Below are positions 7,108-13,626 of a stretch of 18,443 bases of DNA, piece by piece (position 1 is the stretch's first letter; the number at the start of each line of letters is the position of its first letter). The stretch lies in the NCBI GenBank assembly GCA_965372385.1, contig CBDVCD010000039.1, positions 1 to 18,443 on the forward strand, in the 5' to 3' direction. The position numbers were made by a program, and so were the translations under genes. A model generated the notes under the pieces. That model saw only the letters and a program-made list of their open reading frames with translations. It ran no database searches and was not told the DNA's origin. Origin of the DNA: JASJBU01 sp965372385. Its GTDB lineage: Bacteria; Pseudomonadota; Gammaproteobacteria; Chromatiales; Chromatiaceae.

Positions 7108-8571
7108 TCAGAAATCGTTGTTCAGGATACTCTCCGCCCGGCGGCAGATCTCCCGGCCATAGTCGGTCCAAAGGCCCTGACCCCAGTAGCGGTAACAGGA
7201 GGTTTGGGAAGAGAGCAGGTGGAACAGGGCTTTGCGGTAGCGCTGATCGTCGGTGGCGATGCCTTTGCCATCGATCCTTTCGTGAAAGCGGATGCTGGCC
7301 TCCTCCATGGGAGCGAGGACGTTGTCATAACCCTCCACCCAGGAGAGGTCGCTGGTCCAGCTACCCCCTTCCATGTGGAATTGATGATCCTCCTGGCGCA
7401 GGGTCTCGATGACCTTTTCCAGTTTATCCGGTCCGTCACCGGGTTGCATGCGTGCCCAGATCTTCTTGTGGAACAGGGGCTGCACCACCGGCAGATCACT
7501 GGTCTTGATGCCCAGGGCGAACAGGTGCTCAAGATACTCGCTGGCATTCATCAGCGGCACGTCCGACCCGGAGGCGGTGCCCACCACCTCCATGTACTTG
7601 GACGGGAACTCATTCATCATCACGCCGCCATTCTCGCCATCGGCGACCTGGGTCACCAGCGGCGGCACCAGCTTGCCGGCCAGCGCTACTTTCCGCAGGC
7701 TCTGGGCCTCGAACCAGGGTTGCATCTGCGCCACCAGCTTGGTGTCGGAGCCCTGGGTCTTGACGATAGCAATGATCTCTGCGGTTTCGCCCTTGGAGTT
7801 GGTGCAGACCAGCCGGTGGGGCAGGTGGGGACGTTTCGGGTTCCAGCCATCCTCCGGCTGCTCGACGGTATGTTCCTGCACCAGCACCCACTGGAAGCCG
7901 CAGTCCACCAGGGTCTTGACGAACTCATAGGCCACCTCCGGGTGGTTGGGCAGGGCCATCTCCGAGGGGGAGAAACCGCGTACCCGTTCCAGGGCGGACA
8001 GTCCGAAGATGGCGGCGAAGTGCTGCTGCCAGGCCAGTACGTGGCGGCGGTAGTCCTGCACCGGGGTGGAGGGCGCCACTGCGTGACCCCAGGGCATGCC
8101 GAGCCACTCCACATAGGGTTGATAGGTGGGGTCGCTGGTGATGGTCTTGAGCTTGTCGATGACCCAGTCGTGGCCCATCTTGCGCAGACCGTGGAACAGG
8201 GTGCCGGAGTATTCCAACATCACCCGGGGGTTTTTTCCTTCGTTCACCAGTTGCGGAATATAATCGCCTAAGCGTGCATAACAGTCGGCGAAGACAGGGG
8301 CGTTGTGATTGTCCCCGATATCCTGGTGCTCCAGCATATATTGCAGATTACTGATCAGGGCGGCGCTGTGCAGATCGTCGCCACCGGCGGGAATCAGGGG
8401 CTGATGCATGTGCAGCGCGATTGCGCAGGCAGCCCGGGTAGTGCCGAAATCGATCCGTCCGGCGCTGCGGAACAGCTCCTTTTCGGCCCCATTGTGCATG
8501 GTTTCGACGATCTGTTCTTCAGCCCCGCTGATATTGGGTACATCTTCGATATATTCTGGTAGTTCTTGCAT
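7108..8571 (-). CDS. GH57 glycoside hydrolase-family protein, divergent subgroup
   Basis: A 487-residue protein from ATG 8571 with an AGGGAG ribosome site about 6 nt upstream. About 45 residues without recognised features precede the first GH57 motif, IALHMHQPLIPAGGDD (about 51-66). The nucleophile block reads RGFSPSEMALPNHPEV (Glu204) instead of the GFWPPEM form of its two neighbours, and the acid/base block is QVADGENGGVM (Asp311). The C terminus carries SSQTSCYRYWGQGLW, a motif shared with the other two. Both predicted catalytic acids are present, so it is likely active on alpha-glucans (amylase, glucanotransferase or similar), but the substrate is unknown. It lies between the first GH57 gene and glgB on the same strand. 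Confidence 0.9.
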   Translation of the reverse strand: MQELPEYIEDVPNISGAEEQIVETMHNGAEKELFRSAGRIDFGTTRAACAIALHMHQPLIPAGGDDLHSAALISNLQYMLEHQDIGDNHNAPVFADCYARLGDYIPQLVNEGKNPRVMLEYSGTLFHGLRKMGHDWVIDKLKTITSDPTYQPYVEWLGMPWGHAVAPSTPVQDYRRHVLAWQQHFAAIFGLSALERVRGFSPSEMALPNHPEVAYEFVKTLVDCGFQWVLVQEHTVEQPEDGWNPKRPHLPHRLVCTNSKGETAEIIAIVKTQGSDTKLVAQMQPWFEAQSLRKVALAGKLVPPLVTQVADGENGGVMMNEFPSKYMEVVGTASGSDVPLMNASEYLEHLFALGIKTSDLPVVQPLFHKKIWARMQPGDGPDKLEKVIETLRQEDHQFHMEGGSWTSDLSWVEGYDNVLAPMEEASIRFHERIDGKGIATDDQRYRKALFHLLSSQTSCYRYWGQGLWTDYGREICRRAESILNNDF

Positions 8572-8629
8572 GAATGCTCCCTATGTTATTTATGCCGGAT
8601 GAGTTCGCGGATGTTGAGGTATTCCGCTC

Positions 8630-8650
8630 CCGGTCGACCTGGGTGACCGG
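8630..8650. repeat. Short hairpin in the intergenic region between two GH57 genes
   Basis: CCGGTC at 8630-8635 and GACCGG at 8645-8650 form a 6-bp perfect stem with a 9-nt loop in the 192-nt gap between the two GH57 genes. No run of T follows on the minus strand, so it is not a standard intrinsic terminator. It could pause transcription or bind a regulator. Nothing else was recognised in the gap. Confidence 0.3.
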
Positions 8651-8763
8651 TGCGCATTCGGATGCAACCAATACGATAAACCTGACCTATTCCGCACGCT
8701 TATCTGATGGTTAACCGGCTATGCATGGCCAGTGTCTCTGGATCCCGCTGTTACAGAAATCGG

Positions 8764-9936
8764 TTAATCTACACCCTTCAGGATCTCCCGGACATGAGCG
8801 AGATCAGCTTCACTGCGATCTACCCAGGCCTCACCCCAGAAGAAATTACAGCTGGTCTCGGCGCGTAACAGGTGCCACATGGCATCCTCCAACTGTTTCC
8901 AGACCTCCGGGTTGGCTTCATGGCGTTCCCCCGCCTTCCAGCGGGCATCATGGACCGCTTTGCTTAGATCCGGGAACTCAGCCAGTGCATCGCGCTGCAT
9001 TTGCGAGCCGGTCCACTGCAGGAAACCGTGGCCATTATGCCAGCCAGTGTTCCAGGCACCGGTGTTGACCACTACCTCACCCCAGGCCCCATGCTGATCG
9101 AGATAGTCGTCGATGAAGGTGGGACGTACCCCAGCGGTACCCGCATAAACCGCATTCATATAGGCGGGATAGAACTCGCCCCAAAATCCGCTGTTGTCAG
9201 TGGCATTGCGGAACCAGCCGCCATTGTCCCCATCCGTACAGGTCGTTACCAAGGGCGTGAAATCACACCAGCGGGCGCGCTCCGCGATCTCATTCTGAAA
9301 CCAGCTGAACTCCATGCCGGACTCCTGGGAGTTCGAGAGCTCCCGGTCGCGCACTACCACGATGATCTCGTCATCACCCTGTCGGGCGATATGCGGGCGG
9401 TAACGTTTTTCATGCCAGCTCATGGGGGTGACCGCTTCGACATGTTCGGAATCTACCAGTACCCAGCGGTAGCCAAGCCGCTTGAGTAGGGGTATCAGTT
9501 CCATACTGAAGCCCATTTCAGGTGGCCAGAAACCGGAGAAATCCGAGCGCCAGAAGAGGTGATGGGCGATACCGTGCCAGCGTTTCAATTGCTCCTCCCG
9601 ATCCGCTTCAGGTATCAGGGGCAGTACCGGGTGGTAGTAGCCGGTGCCGAGGATATCGATGATACTTCTGTTCTGCAGATGCCAGAGCATGGACCCGCAA
9701 TCTACTTTGCCGTAGAACTGGCGCTGAAATGCCGGATCGGACAGGACTTCCAGCAGCGTGCCCGACATGGCCAGGTGAACCCGTCCTCGGTCTTTGTATT
9801 GCCAGAGCACTCTTGGAATACGGTCGATGGCAAACAGGATCTGCTCCGTTTGCCAGGGTTCGGTACTGAGGAGGTCATACAGATTTCCAGTGGGTTGGTG
9901 CAGATTCAGCACCAGTGCGTGTTGTGCTTCTTTCAT
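8764..9936 (-). CDS. GH57 glycoside hydrolase-family protein
   Basis: A 390-residue protein. The frame extends to a TTG at 9942, but the ATG at 9936 (MKEAQHALVLNLHQPTGN) is a better start; no clear ribosome site is visible. GH57 motifs in order: LVLNLHQPTGN (8-18), LGTGYYHPVLPLIPE (96-110), FSGFWPPEMGF with nucleophile Glu140, VVRDRELSNSQESG, TTCTDGDNGGWF with acid/base Asp235, NTGAWNTG, and C-terminal RAETSCNFFWGEAW. It is the short counterpart of the tailed GH57 protein at 2448-4247 and clearly its paralogue by block order and spacing, but stops where the other continues into its basic tail. It is the first gene of the minus-strand glucan cluster. Exact activity cannot be assigned within the family. 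Confidence 0.9.
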   Translation of the reverse strand: MKEAQHALVLNLHQPTGNLYDLLSTEPWQTEQILFAIDRIPRVLWQYKDRGRVHLAMSGTLLEVLSDPAFQRQFYGKVDCGSMLWHLQNRSIIDILGTGYYHPVLPLIPEADREEQLKRWHGIAHHLFWRSDFSGFWPPEMGFSMELIPLLKRLGYRWVLVDSEHVEAVTPMSWHEKRYRPHIARQGDDEIIVVVRDRELSNSQESGMEFSWFQNEIAERARWCDFTPLVTTCTDGDNGGWFRNATDNSGFWGEFYPAYMNAVYAGTAGVRPTFIDDYLDQHGAWGEVVVNTGAWNTGWHNGHGFLQWTGSQMQRDALAEFPDLSKAVHDARWKAGERHEANPEVWKQLEDAMWHLLRAETSCNFFWGEAWVDRSEADLAHVREILKGVD

Positions 9937-9990
9937 ATTCAATTATGGATATTGATTGACCAGATATCGCTCCAGCGTAGAATTCACACC

Positions 9991-9999
9991 TGATATAAT
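9991..9999 (+). promoter_or_regulatory. Candidate extended -10 promoter for pentapeptide gene
   Basis: The plus strand carries TGATATAAT, a perfect extended -10 element (TGnTATAAT). There is no recognisable -35, which extended -10 promoters can tolerate. A second possibility just upstream is TTGACC (9956-9961), a 16-nt spacer and TAGAAT (9978-9983). Either would give the pentapeptide gene a leader of about 200 nt that contains the long inverted repeat. Confidence 0.4.
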
Positions 10000-10020
10000 T
10001 TAGGTTTCCTGAACTACCTT

Positions 10021-10170
10021 TAAGCTAGGCTCTGTATGTATATAGGTGTTGGTCCCTTGTCACGCTTGGTGCTAGCGCTAATCCTCGATACTGGTATTTA
10101 GCTGAATAACAATGAGTTAGCACCATAGACAGAAAGAACCAACACTTAACGCAGACTGAGCCTTAAGCTA
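10021..10170. repeat. Long imperfect inverted repeat (MITE-like or structured leader)
   Basis: Arms of roughly 60-75 nt face each other around a short centre near 10090-10110. Matching blocks include TAAGCT near 10021 with AGCTTA (reverse strand) near 10164-10169, GGCTC at 10028-10032 with GAGCC at 10158-10162, GTGTTGGT at 10046-10053 with ACCAACAC at 10138-10145, and GGTGCTA at 10068-10074 with TAGCACC at 10118-10124. Hand alignment gives about 70% identity between arms. The block lies in the 275-nt gap between divergent genes. No coding frame was found in it. It could be a miniature inverted-repeat element or a folded 5' leader. Confidence 0.65.
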
Positions 10171-10211
10171 ATATAGGAAGTCTAATCATACATCAACTGT
10201 CGGGAGTGGGC

Positions 10212-10562
10212 ATGGCAAATAAAGAGGCCCTGAAACTGTTGAAGCAGCAAAACGTAGAGGCATTCAACAGGTGGGTAAAACTGCGGCGTAACAAAGGCAA
10301 GAAGGCGCTTGACCTGGATGACCAGAATCTGAGCGGACTCAAGCTCCGCTGGGTTGACTTGAAGGATGCCCATCTTAATGGGTGTAATTTAAGAAACACG
10401 GATCTCAAGGGGGCCAATCTTAAGCGGGCAAGGCTAAGGCAGGCGGATCTGCGTGGGGTCAATCTCGTGGAGGCCAATCTTACCGAAGCCGACCTGCGTC
10501 GGGCAAAATTGAAGGGTGTGCGGCTGGAGAGGGCGATTCTGAATCAAGCAAAAGGGATCTGA
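10212..10562 (+). CDS. Pentapeptide repeat protein
   Basis: A 116-residue protein starting at ATG 10212 (MANKEALKLLKQQ), with GGGAG 6 nt upstream; an in-frame GTG at 10206 is less well placed. Residues 1-30 form a basic helix-like leader (VEAFNRWVKLRRNKGKK). From residue 33 to 112 there are sixteen unbroken pentapeptides with Leu at every fifth position from 35 to 110, of the A(D/N)LxG kind (DLKGANLKRARLRQADLRGV). Such repeats fold as a right-handed square beta helix, here about four coils. No signal peptide or membrane segment is present, so it is probably cytoplasmic. It is rich in Lys/Arg. Family members include DNA-mimicking gyrase protectors, but those are acidic, so that role is unlikely here. 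Function unknown. Confidence 0.9.
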   Translation: MANKEALKLLKQQNVEAFNRWVKLRRNKGKKALDLDDQNLSGLKLRWVDLKDAHLNGCNLRNTDLKGANLKRARLRQADLRGVNLVEANLTEADLRRAKLKGVRLERAILNQAKGI

Positions 10563-10732
10563 TCTTCAGCCAATACAGTCCAGGGTCCGCATTTTTATAT
10601 TGAGCGTCATCAGGTTAACGGTGATTAATTGGAAAACTGACTGGAAATAGGTCAATTAACTACCTATCTTTTACATGGAAATCTGCAGCAAGTTCAGATC
10701 AGGCGTGAATATAAACCGAGTGGGAGAGAAAC

Positions 10733-11275
10733 ATGGCATCGAAAAAAAGCAAGAACGCTAAGAAGAGTACAAAACCGGAAAATGGGGATGGATTTGTCGA
10801 CGAGGTGGAAAAAACCGGTAAGGCGCTCATTGATGAGGTCAAGCAACTTTTTGACAGCTTAACCGATAAGGTAACCGGTTTGGCGGGCGCTGCGGCCGAT
10901 GCTACGGTTTCGGTGGCGGAAAAGGTCAGTAAGGAGCCAGCGGAACTGCTCAAGGGTGTGTTGCAGGATGTCAAGGAGGTCGGTGAAACTTCTATTCAGA
11001 CCATCGGAGAAACATTTGAATCCTTGAAGGGCCAAATCCTTAGCCGCGCCTCCGCAGCCCCGGTGAAAAAGAAATCAGCTAAGAAGACGAGTAAAAAGGC
11101 GGGTGCTAAGAAGAAAACCACTAAGAAAATAGCGACAAAGAAGAAGCTGGCAAGCAAGAAAAAGAGTGCTGTAAAAAAGCAGGCATCTGCGGGTAAAAAG
11201 GCTGCAACCAAGAAAAAGACATCCGCAAGGAAGAAAGCAGTGGGTAAGAAAAAGGCAGCGGTGAAAAAGGCTTAG
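10733..11275 (+). CDS. Phasin-like protein with histone H1-like lysine-rich tail
   Basis: A 180-residue protein from ATG 10733, with GGGAGAG about 5 nt upstream. It has three parts: a short Lys/Ser-rich head (1-16), an amphipathic helical region of about 85 residues (20-105) with phasin-like heptads such as DEVKQLFDSLTDKVTGLAG, and a tail (111-180) of repeated KKK/AKK/TKK units such as KKTSKKAGAKKKTTKK. This layout matches PhaF/AlgP-like proteins, where the helical part coats polyhydroxyalkanoate granules and the H1-like tail binds DNA. The helical part here is only weakly phasin-like and no PHA gene is in view, so granule association is inference; nonspecific nucleic acid binding by the tail is more secure. 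It lies 20 nt before the metallopeptidase gene and is probably co-transcribed with it. Confidence 0.72.
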   Translation: MASKKSKNAKKSTKPENGDGFVDEVEKTGKALIDEVKQLFDSLTDKVTGLAGAAADATVSVAEKVSKEPAELLKGVLQDVKEVGETSIQTIGETFESLKGQILSRASAAPVKKKSAKKTSKKAGAKKKTTKKIATKKKLASKKKSAVKKQASAGKKAATKKKTSARKKAVGKKKAAVKKA

Positions 11276-11295
11276 CAGTTCCAGGCGGGTATATT

Positions 11296-12213
11296 ATGCA
11301 CCCGGCGGTCATTCTCATCCCCGCGGCTGCTTTGATCCTTGGACCCAGGCTATGGGTTGGCCACGTATTGAAGCAGCATAACCAAAAGGATGAGGACCTG
11401 CCTGGCACCGCGGCAGAACTGGCGAGACAGTGGCTTGATCAAAACCAACTTCAGCATATACCGGTGGAGATTACCGATACTGGGGACCATTACGATCCGC
11501 AGGCCAGGGCAGTTCGATTGGCCCGTGACAAATTTGAGCGTAAATCACTCACTGCGGTAACCACCGCCGCCCATGAAGTCTCTCATGCCTTGCAGGATGC
11601 CGTGGATTATCCGCCTTTTGTCTGGCGAAACCGACTCGTCAAACTAGCCCTGATTACGGGGCAGATCGGGGCCGTGGTGCTGCTTACCGTGCCCGCGGCC
11701 GCACTCTTCACACAACGACCTCTACCTCCCGTGCTTATCGGTTCCACGCTACTTGCTATCTTAGGCAGTGGTATGGCGACTCAGTTGGCCGCCCTGTCGT
11801 CAGAACTGGATGCGAGCTTCAATCGGGCATTACCACTGCTGCAAGATGGCTATATCGACGGGCAGCAGGTGCGGGATGCGAAGAAGATATTGGTGGCCTG
11901 TTCCCTGACCTATGTCGCTTCATCCCTGTTGTCGGTTTTGCACATATGGCCCTGGCTTGGCGCTGCCAGGGCTTTTTCTACACCCCTTGTTTCAAGCCTT
12001 CCGTATCAGGGTGGACGAGGTGGTTTGACGGTTGCCAATCCGCATAGGAGCAGAAGAGATCCTTCCGTTAGCAAGCGGGATGGTCACGGAAGGTCGCATA
12101 AAGCAGGCAGAGCAGATAAGGTCGTGCGGATGATTGGTAAGCCTGTGATTCGAACCTGGTTTCGATTGTCTAGGGGCGTAAGTAACCTGGCTGAAGGTCG
12201 GAAGTACTCATAG
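11296..12213 (+). CDS. Membrane zinc metallopeptidase (YugP/PF04298 type) with C-terminal extension
   Basis: A 305-residue protein from ATG 11296, 20 nt after the lysine-rich protein gene, with AGGCGGG about 9 nt upstream. Residues 1-221 match the putative neutral zinc metallopeptidase family: an N-terminal membrane segment (VILIPAAALILGPRLW), a DHYDPQARAVRLA block, the zinc site HEVSH (93-97), membrane segments at about 117-140 and 145-165, the presumed third ligand Glu170 in LSSELDAS, and the closing AKKILVACSLTYVASSLLSVL. Known members end soon after this block. Here about 84 extra residues follow, basic and rich in Ser/Gly/His/Arg (SRRDPSVSKRDGHGRSHKAG), with no recognised domain. The substrate is unknown for the family; quality control of membrane proteins is a possibility only. 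Confidence 0.85.
   Translation: MHPAVILIPAAALILGPRLWVGHVLKQHNQKDEDLPGTAAELARQWLDQNQLQHIPVEITDTGDHYDPQARAVRLARDKFERKSLTAVTTAAHEVSHALQDAVDYPPFVWRNRLVKLALITGQIGAVVLLTVPAAALFTQRPLPPVLIGSTLLAILGSGMATQLAALSSELDASFNRALPLLQDGYIDGQQVRDAKKILVACSLTYVASSLLSVLHIWPWLGAARAFSTPLVSSLPYQGGRGGLTVANPHRSRRDPSVSKRDGHGRSHKAGRADKVVRMIGKPVIRTWFRLSRGVSNLAEGRKYS
12061..12093. repeat. 8-bp perfect inverted repeat inside metallopeptidase extension
   Basis: CCTTCCGT at 12061-12068 and ACGGAAGG at 12086-12093 form a perfect 8-bp stem with a 17-nt loop. It lies within the coding sequence of the unusual C-terminal extension of the metallopeptidase. It may be chance or the mark of an inserted short repeat. Confidence 0.4.
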
Positions 12214-12337
12214 GATAGCCGACATGCACCTCCGCGGGTGTCAGTAGCAGAGCAAGGATTGTTCCATGTGAATTGATCTTTGCCGGTGGGTCAGTTAACT
12301 TTAATTGTTTTGCAACTACCCATAGGACGAGATACCC

Positions 12338-13543
12338 GTGTCCACAGCAGAGATGGAAGAATTCCGCAGAATCAATCGCTTGCCGCCTTATGTGTTCGCC
12401 ATTGTGAATGAACTCAAAGCGGCGGCGCGAGCGCGGGGCGAGGACATCATCGATTTTGGCATGGGCAACCCGGACCAGCCGACACCGCAACACATCGTGG
12501 ACAAACTCTGTGAGGTGGCCAACCGCAAGGATACCCATCGTTACTCCATGTCCAAGGGGATTCCCCGGCTCCGCAGAGCGATGAGTCGTTGGTATAAGAA
12601 TCGGTATGATGTGGAGTTGGATCCGGCTACCCAGGTTATTGCCACGATCGGCTCCAAAGAGGGGCTTGCACATCTGGCCCTGGCCTGTATGGGACCCGGT
12701 GACTCCGTCCTGGTGCCAAACCCCGCCTATCCGATCCATCCCTATGGCTTTATCATCGCGGGGGCGGACGTGCGCCATGTGCCGATGGTGCCAGGAGGCA
12801 ACTTTTTCGATGAGTTGGTACGCTCGATAAAAGACTCCTGGCCACGTCCCAAGATGCTGGTGCTCAACTTTCCGGGCAACCCCACCACTCACTGTGTGGA
12901 GCTGGATTTCTTCGAAAAGGTGGTAGAGATTGCCAAGGAGTACAATATCTGGGTGGTACACGATCTTGCCTATGCCGATATCGTGTTTGACGGTTATGTA
13001 GCCCCCTCTATCCTGCAGGTCCCGGGGGCGGAAGAGATCGCGGTGGAGTTTTTCTCCCTGTCGAAGAGCTATAACATGCCAGGTTGGCGGGTAGGCTTCA
13101 TGTGTGGCAACAAGACCCTGGTGGCGGCCCTGTCGCGCATAAAATCCTATCTCGATTACGGTACATTTACGCCGATCCAGGTGGCGGCAATCGCGGCTCT
13201 GGAGGGTCCACAGGATGTTGTGCACAAGATCCGTGATATGTACCAGAGCCGGCGTGATGTGCTCTGCGACGGATTGAATAACATCGGTTGGACGGTCGCG
13301 AAACCCAAGGCCACCATGTTTGTATGGGCGCCTATTCCAGCGCTCTATAAGTCCATGGGCTCACTGGACTTTTCCAAAAAACTCCTGCAGGAGGCCAAGG
13401 TGGCGGTCTCCCCCGGTATCGGGTTTGGTGAGCATGGCGATGATCATGTGCGTTTCGGTCTGATCGAAAACGAACACCGAACCCGTCAGGCCGTGCGGGG
13501 TATCCGCGATATGTTTCGCCGTGATGGCGTAGTGAATAATTAG
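12338..13543 (+). CDS. alaC: Alanine transaminase AlaC (class I/II PLP aminotransferase)
   Basis: A 401-residue protein beginning with GTG at 12338 (MSTAEMEEFRRINRLPPYVF), with AGGACGAG upstream. It is a fold-type I aminotransferase: IGSKEGLAHLALA (103-115), NPAYPIHPYGF (128-138), NFPGNPTT with Asn181, HDLAYADIVFDG with the pyridine-nitrogen Asp209, the PLP lysine Lys243 in SLSKSYNMPGWRVGF, and the carboxylate-binding Arg in DDHVRFGLIEN. The overall pattern is that of AlaC/YfdZ, which makes alanine from pyruvate and glutamate in the cytoplasm. It precedes hom by 83 nt on the same strand, a pairing seen in other proteobacteria and consistent with an amino acid operon. A related aspartate or LL-diaminopimelate aminotransferase role cannot be fully excluded from motifs alone. 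Confidence 0.92.
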   Translation: MSTAEMEEFRRINRLPPYVFAIVNELKAAARARGEDIIDFGMGNPDQPTPQHIVDKLCEVANRKDTHRYSMSKGIPRLRRAMSRWYKNRYDVELDPATQVIATIGSKEGLAHLALACMGPGDSVLVPNPAYPIHPYGFIIAGADVRHVPMVPGGNFFDELVRSIKDSWPRPKMLVLNFPGNPTTHCVELDFFEKVVEIAKEYNIWVVHDLAYADIVFDGYVAPSILQVPGAEEIAVEFFSLSKSYNMPGWRVGFMCGNKTLVAALSRIKSYLDYGTFTPIQVAAIAALEGPQDVVHKIRDMYQSRRDVLCDGLNNIGWTVAKPKATMFVWAPIPALYKSMGSLDFSKKLLQEAKVAVSPGIGFGEHGDDHVRFGLIENEHRTRQAVRGIRDMFRRDGVVNN

Positions 13544-13613
13544 TTAGCAACATCCCTGTGCCAGATTAGTTTCCGCCATTTATGGATGAAAGCCATTTAA
13601 CGCATTGAAGAAT

Positions 13614-13620
13614 AAGGAGA
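13614..13620 (+). promoter_or_regulatory. Ribosome binding site that fixes the TTG start of hom
   Basis: AAGGAGA lies 6 nt before TTG at 13627. The strong site and ideal spacing, with the protein beginning MNPVKVGLLGLGTVGGG, support TTG as the real start codon. Confidence 0.75.
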
Positions 13621-13626
13621 AGAGTT

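Noticed and set aside
5369..7162. 597-codon open frame on the plus strand opposite glgB
   Set aside because: It is antisense to a full-length GlgB with all catalytic residues. Long antisense frames are expected in GC-rich genes, and its protein shows no recognisable domain.
7204..8271. 355-codon plus-strand frame opposite the second GH57 gene
   Set aside because: Antisense to a well-supported GH57 gene; low-complexity Gly/His/Val/Leu composition typical of a shadow frame.
10625..10659. TTAATTG...CAATTAA inverted repeat upstream of the lysine-rich protein gene
   Set aside because: Only 7 bp of AT-rich sequence with a 21-nt spacer; expected by chance in such DNA and no promoter was aligned with it.
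12140..12180. Possible tRNA T-arm (GTTCGAATC on the minus strand)
   Set aside because: The flanking bases do not pair as a T-stem and no acceptor, D or anticodon arm could be found.
12170..13225. 351-codon minus-strand frame opposite alaC
   Set aside because: Antisense to a complete aminotransferase; no recognisable motif.
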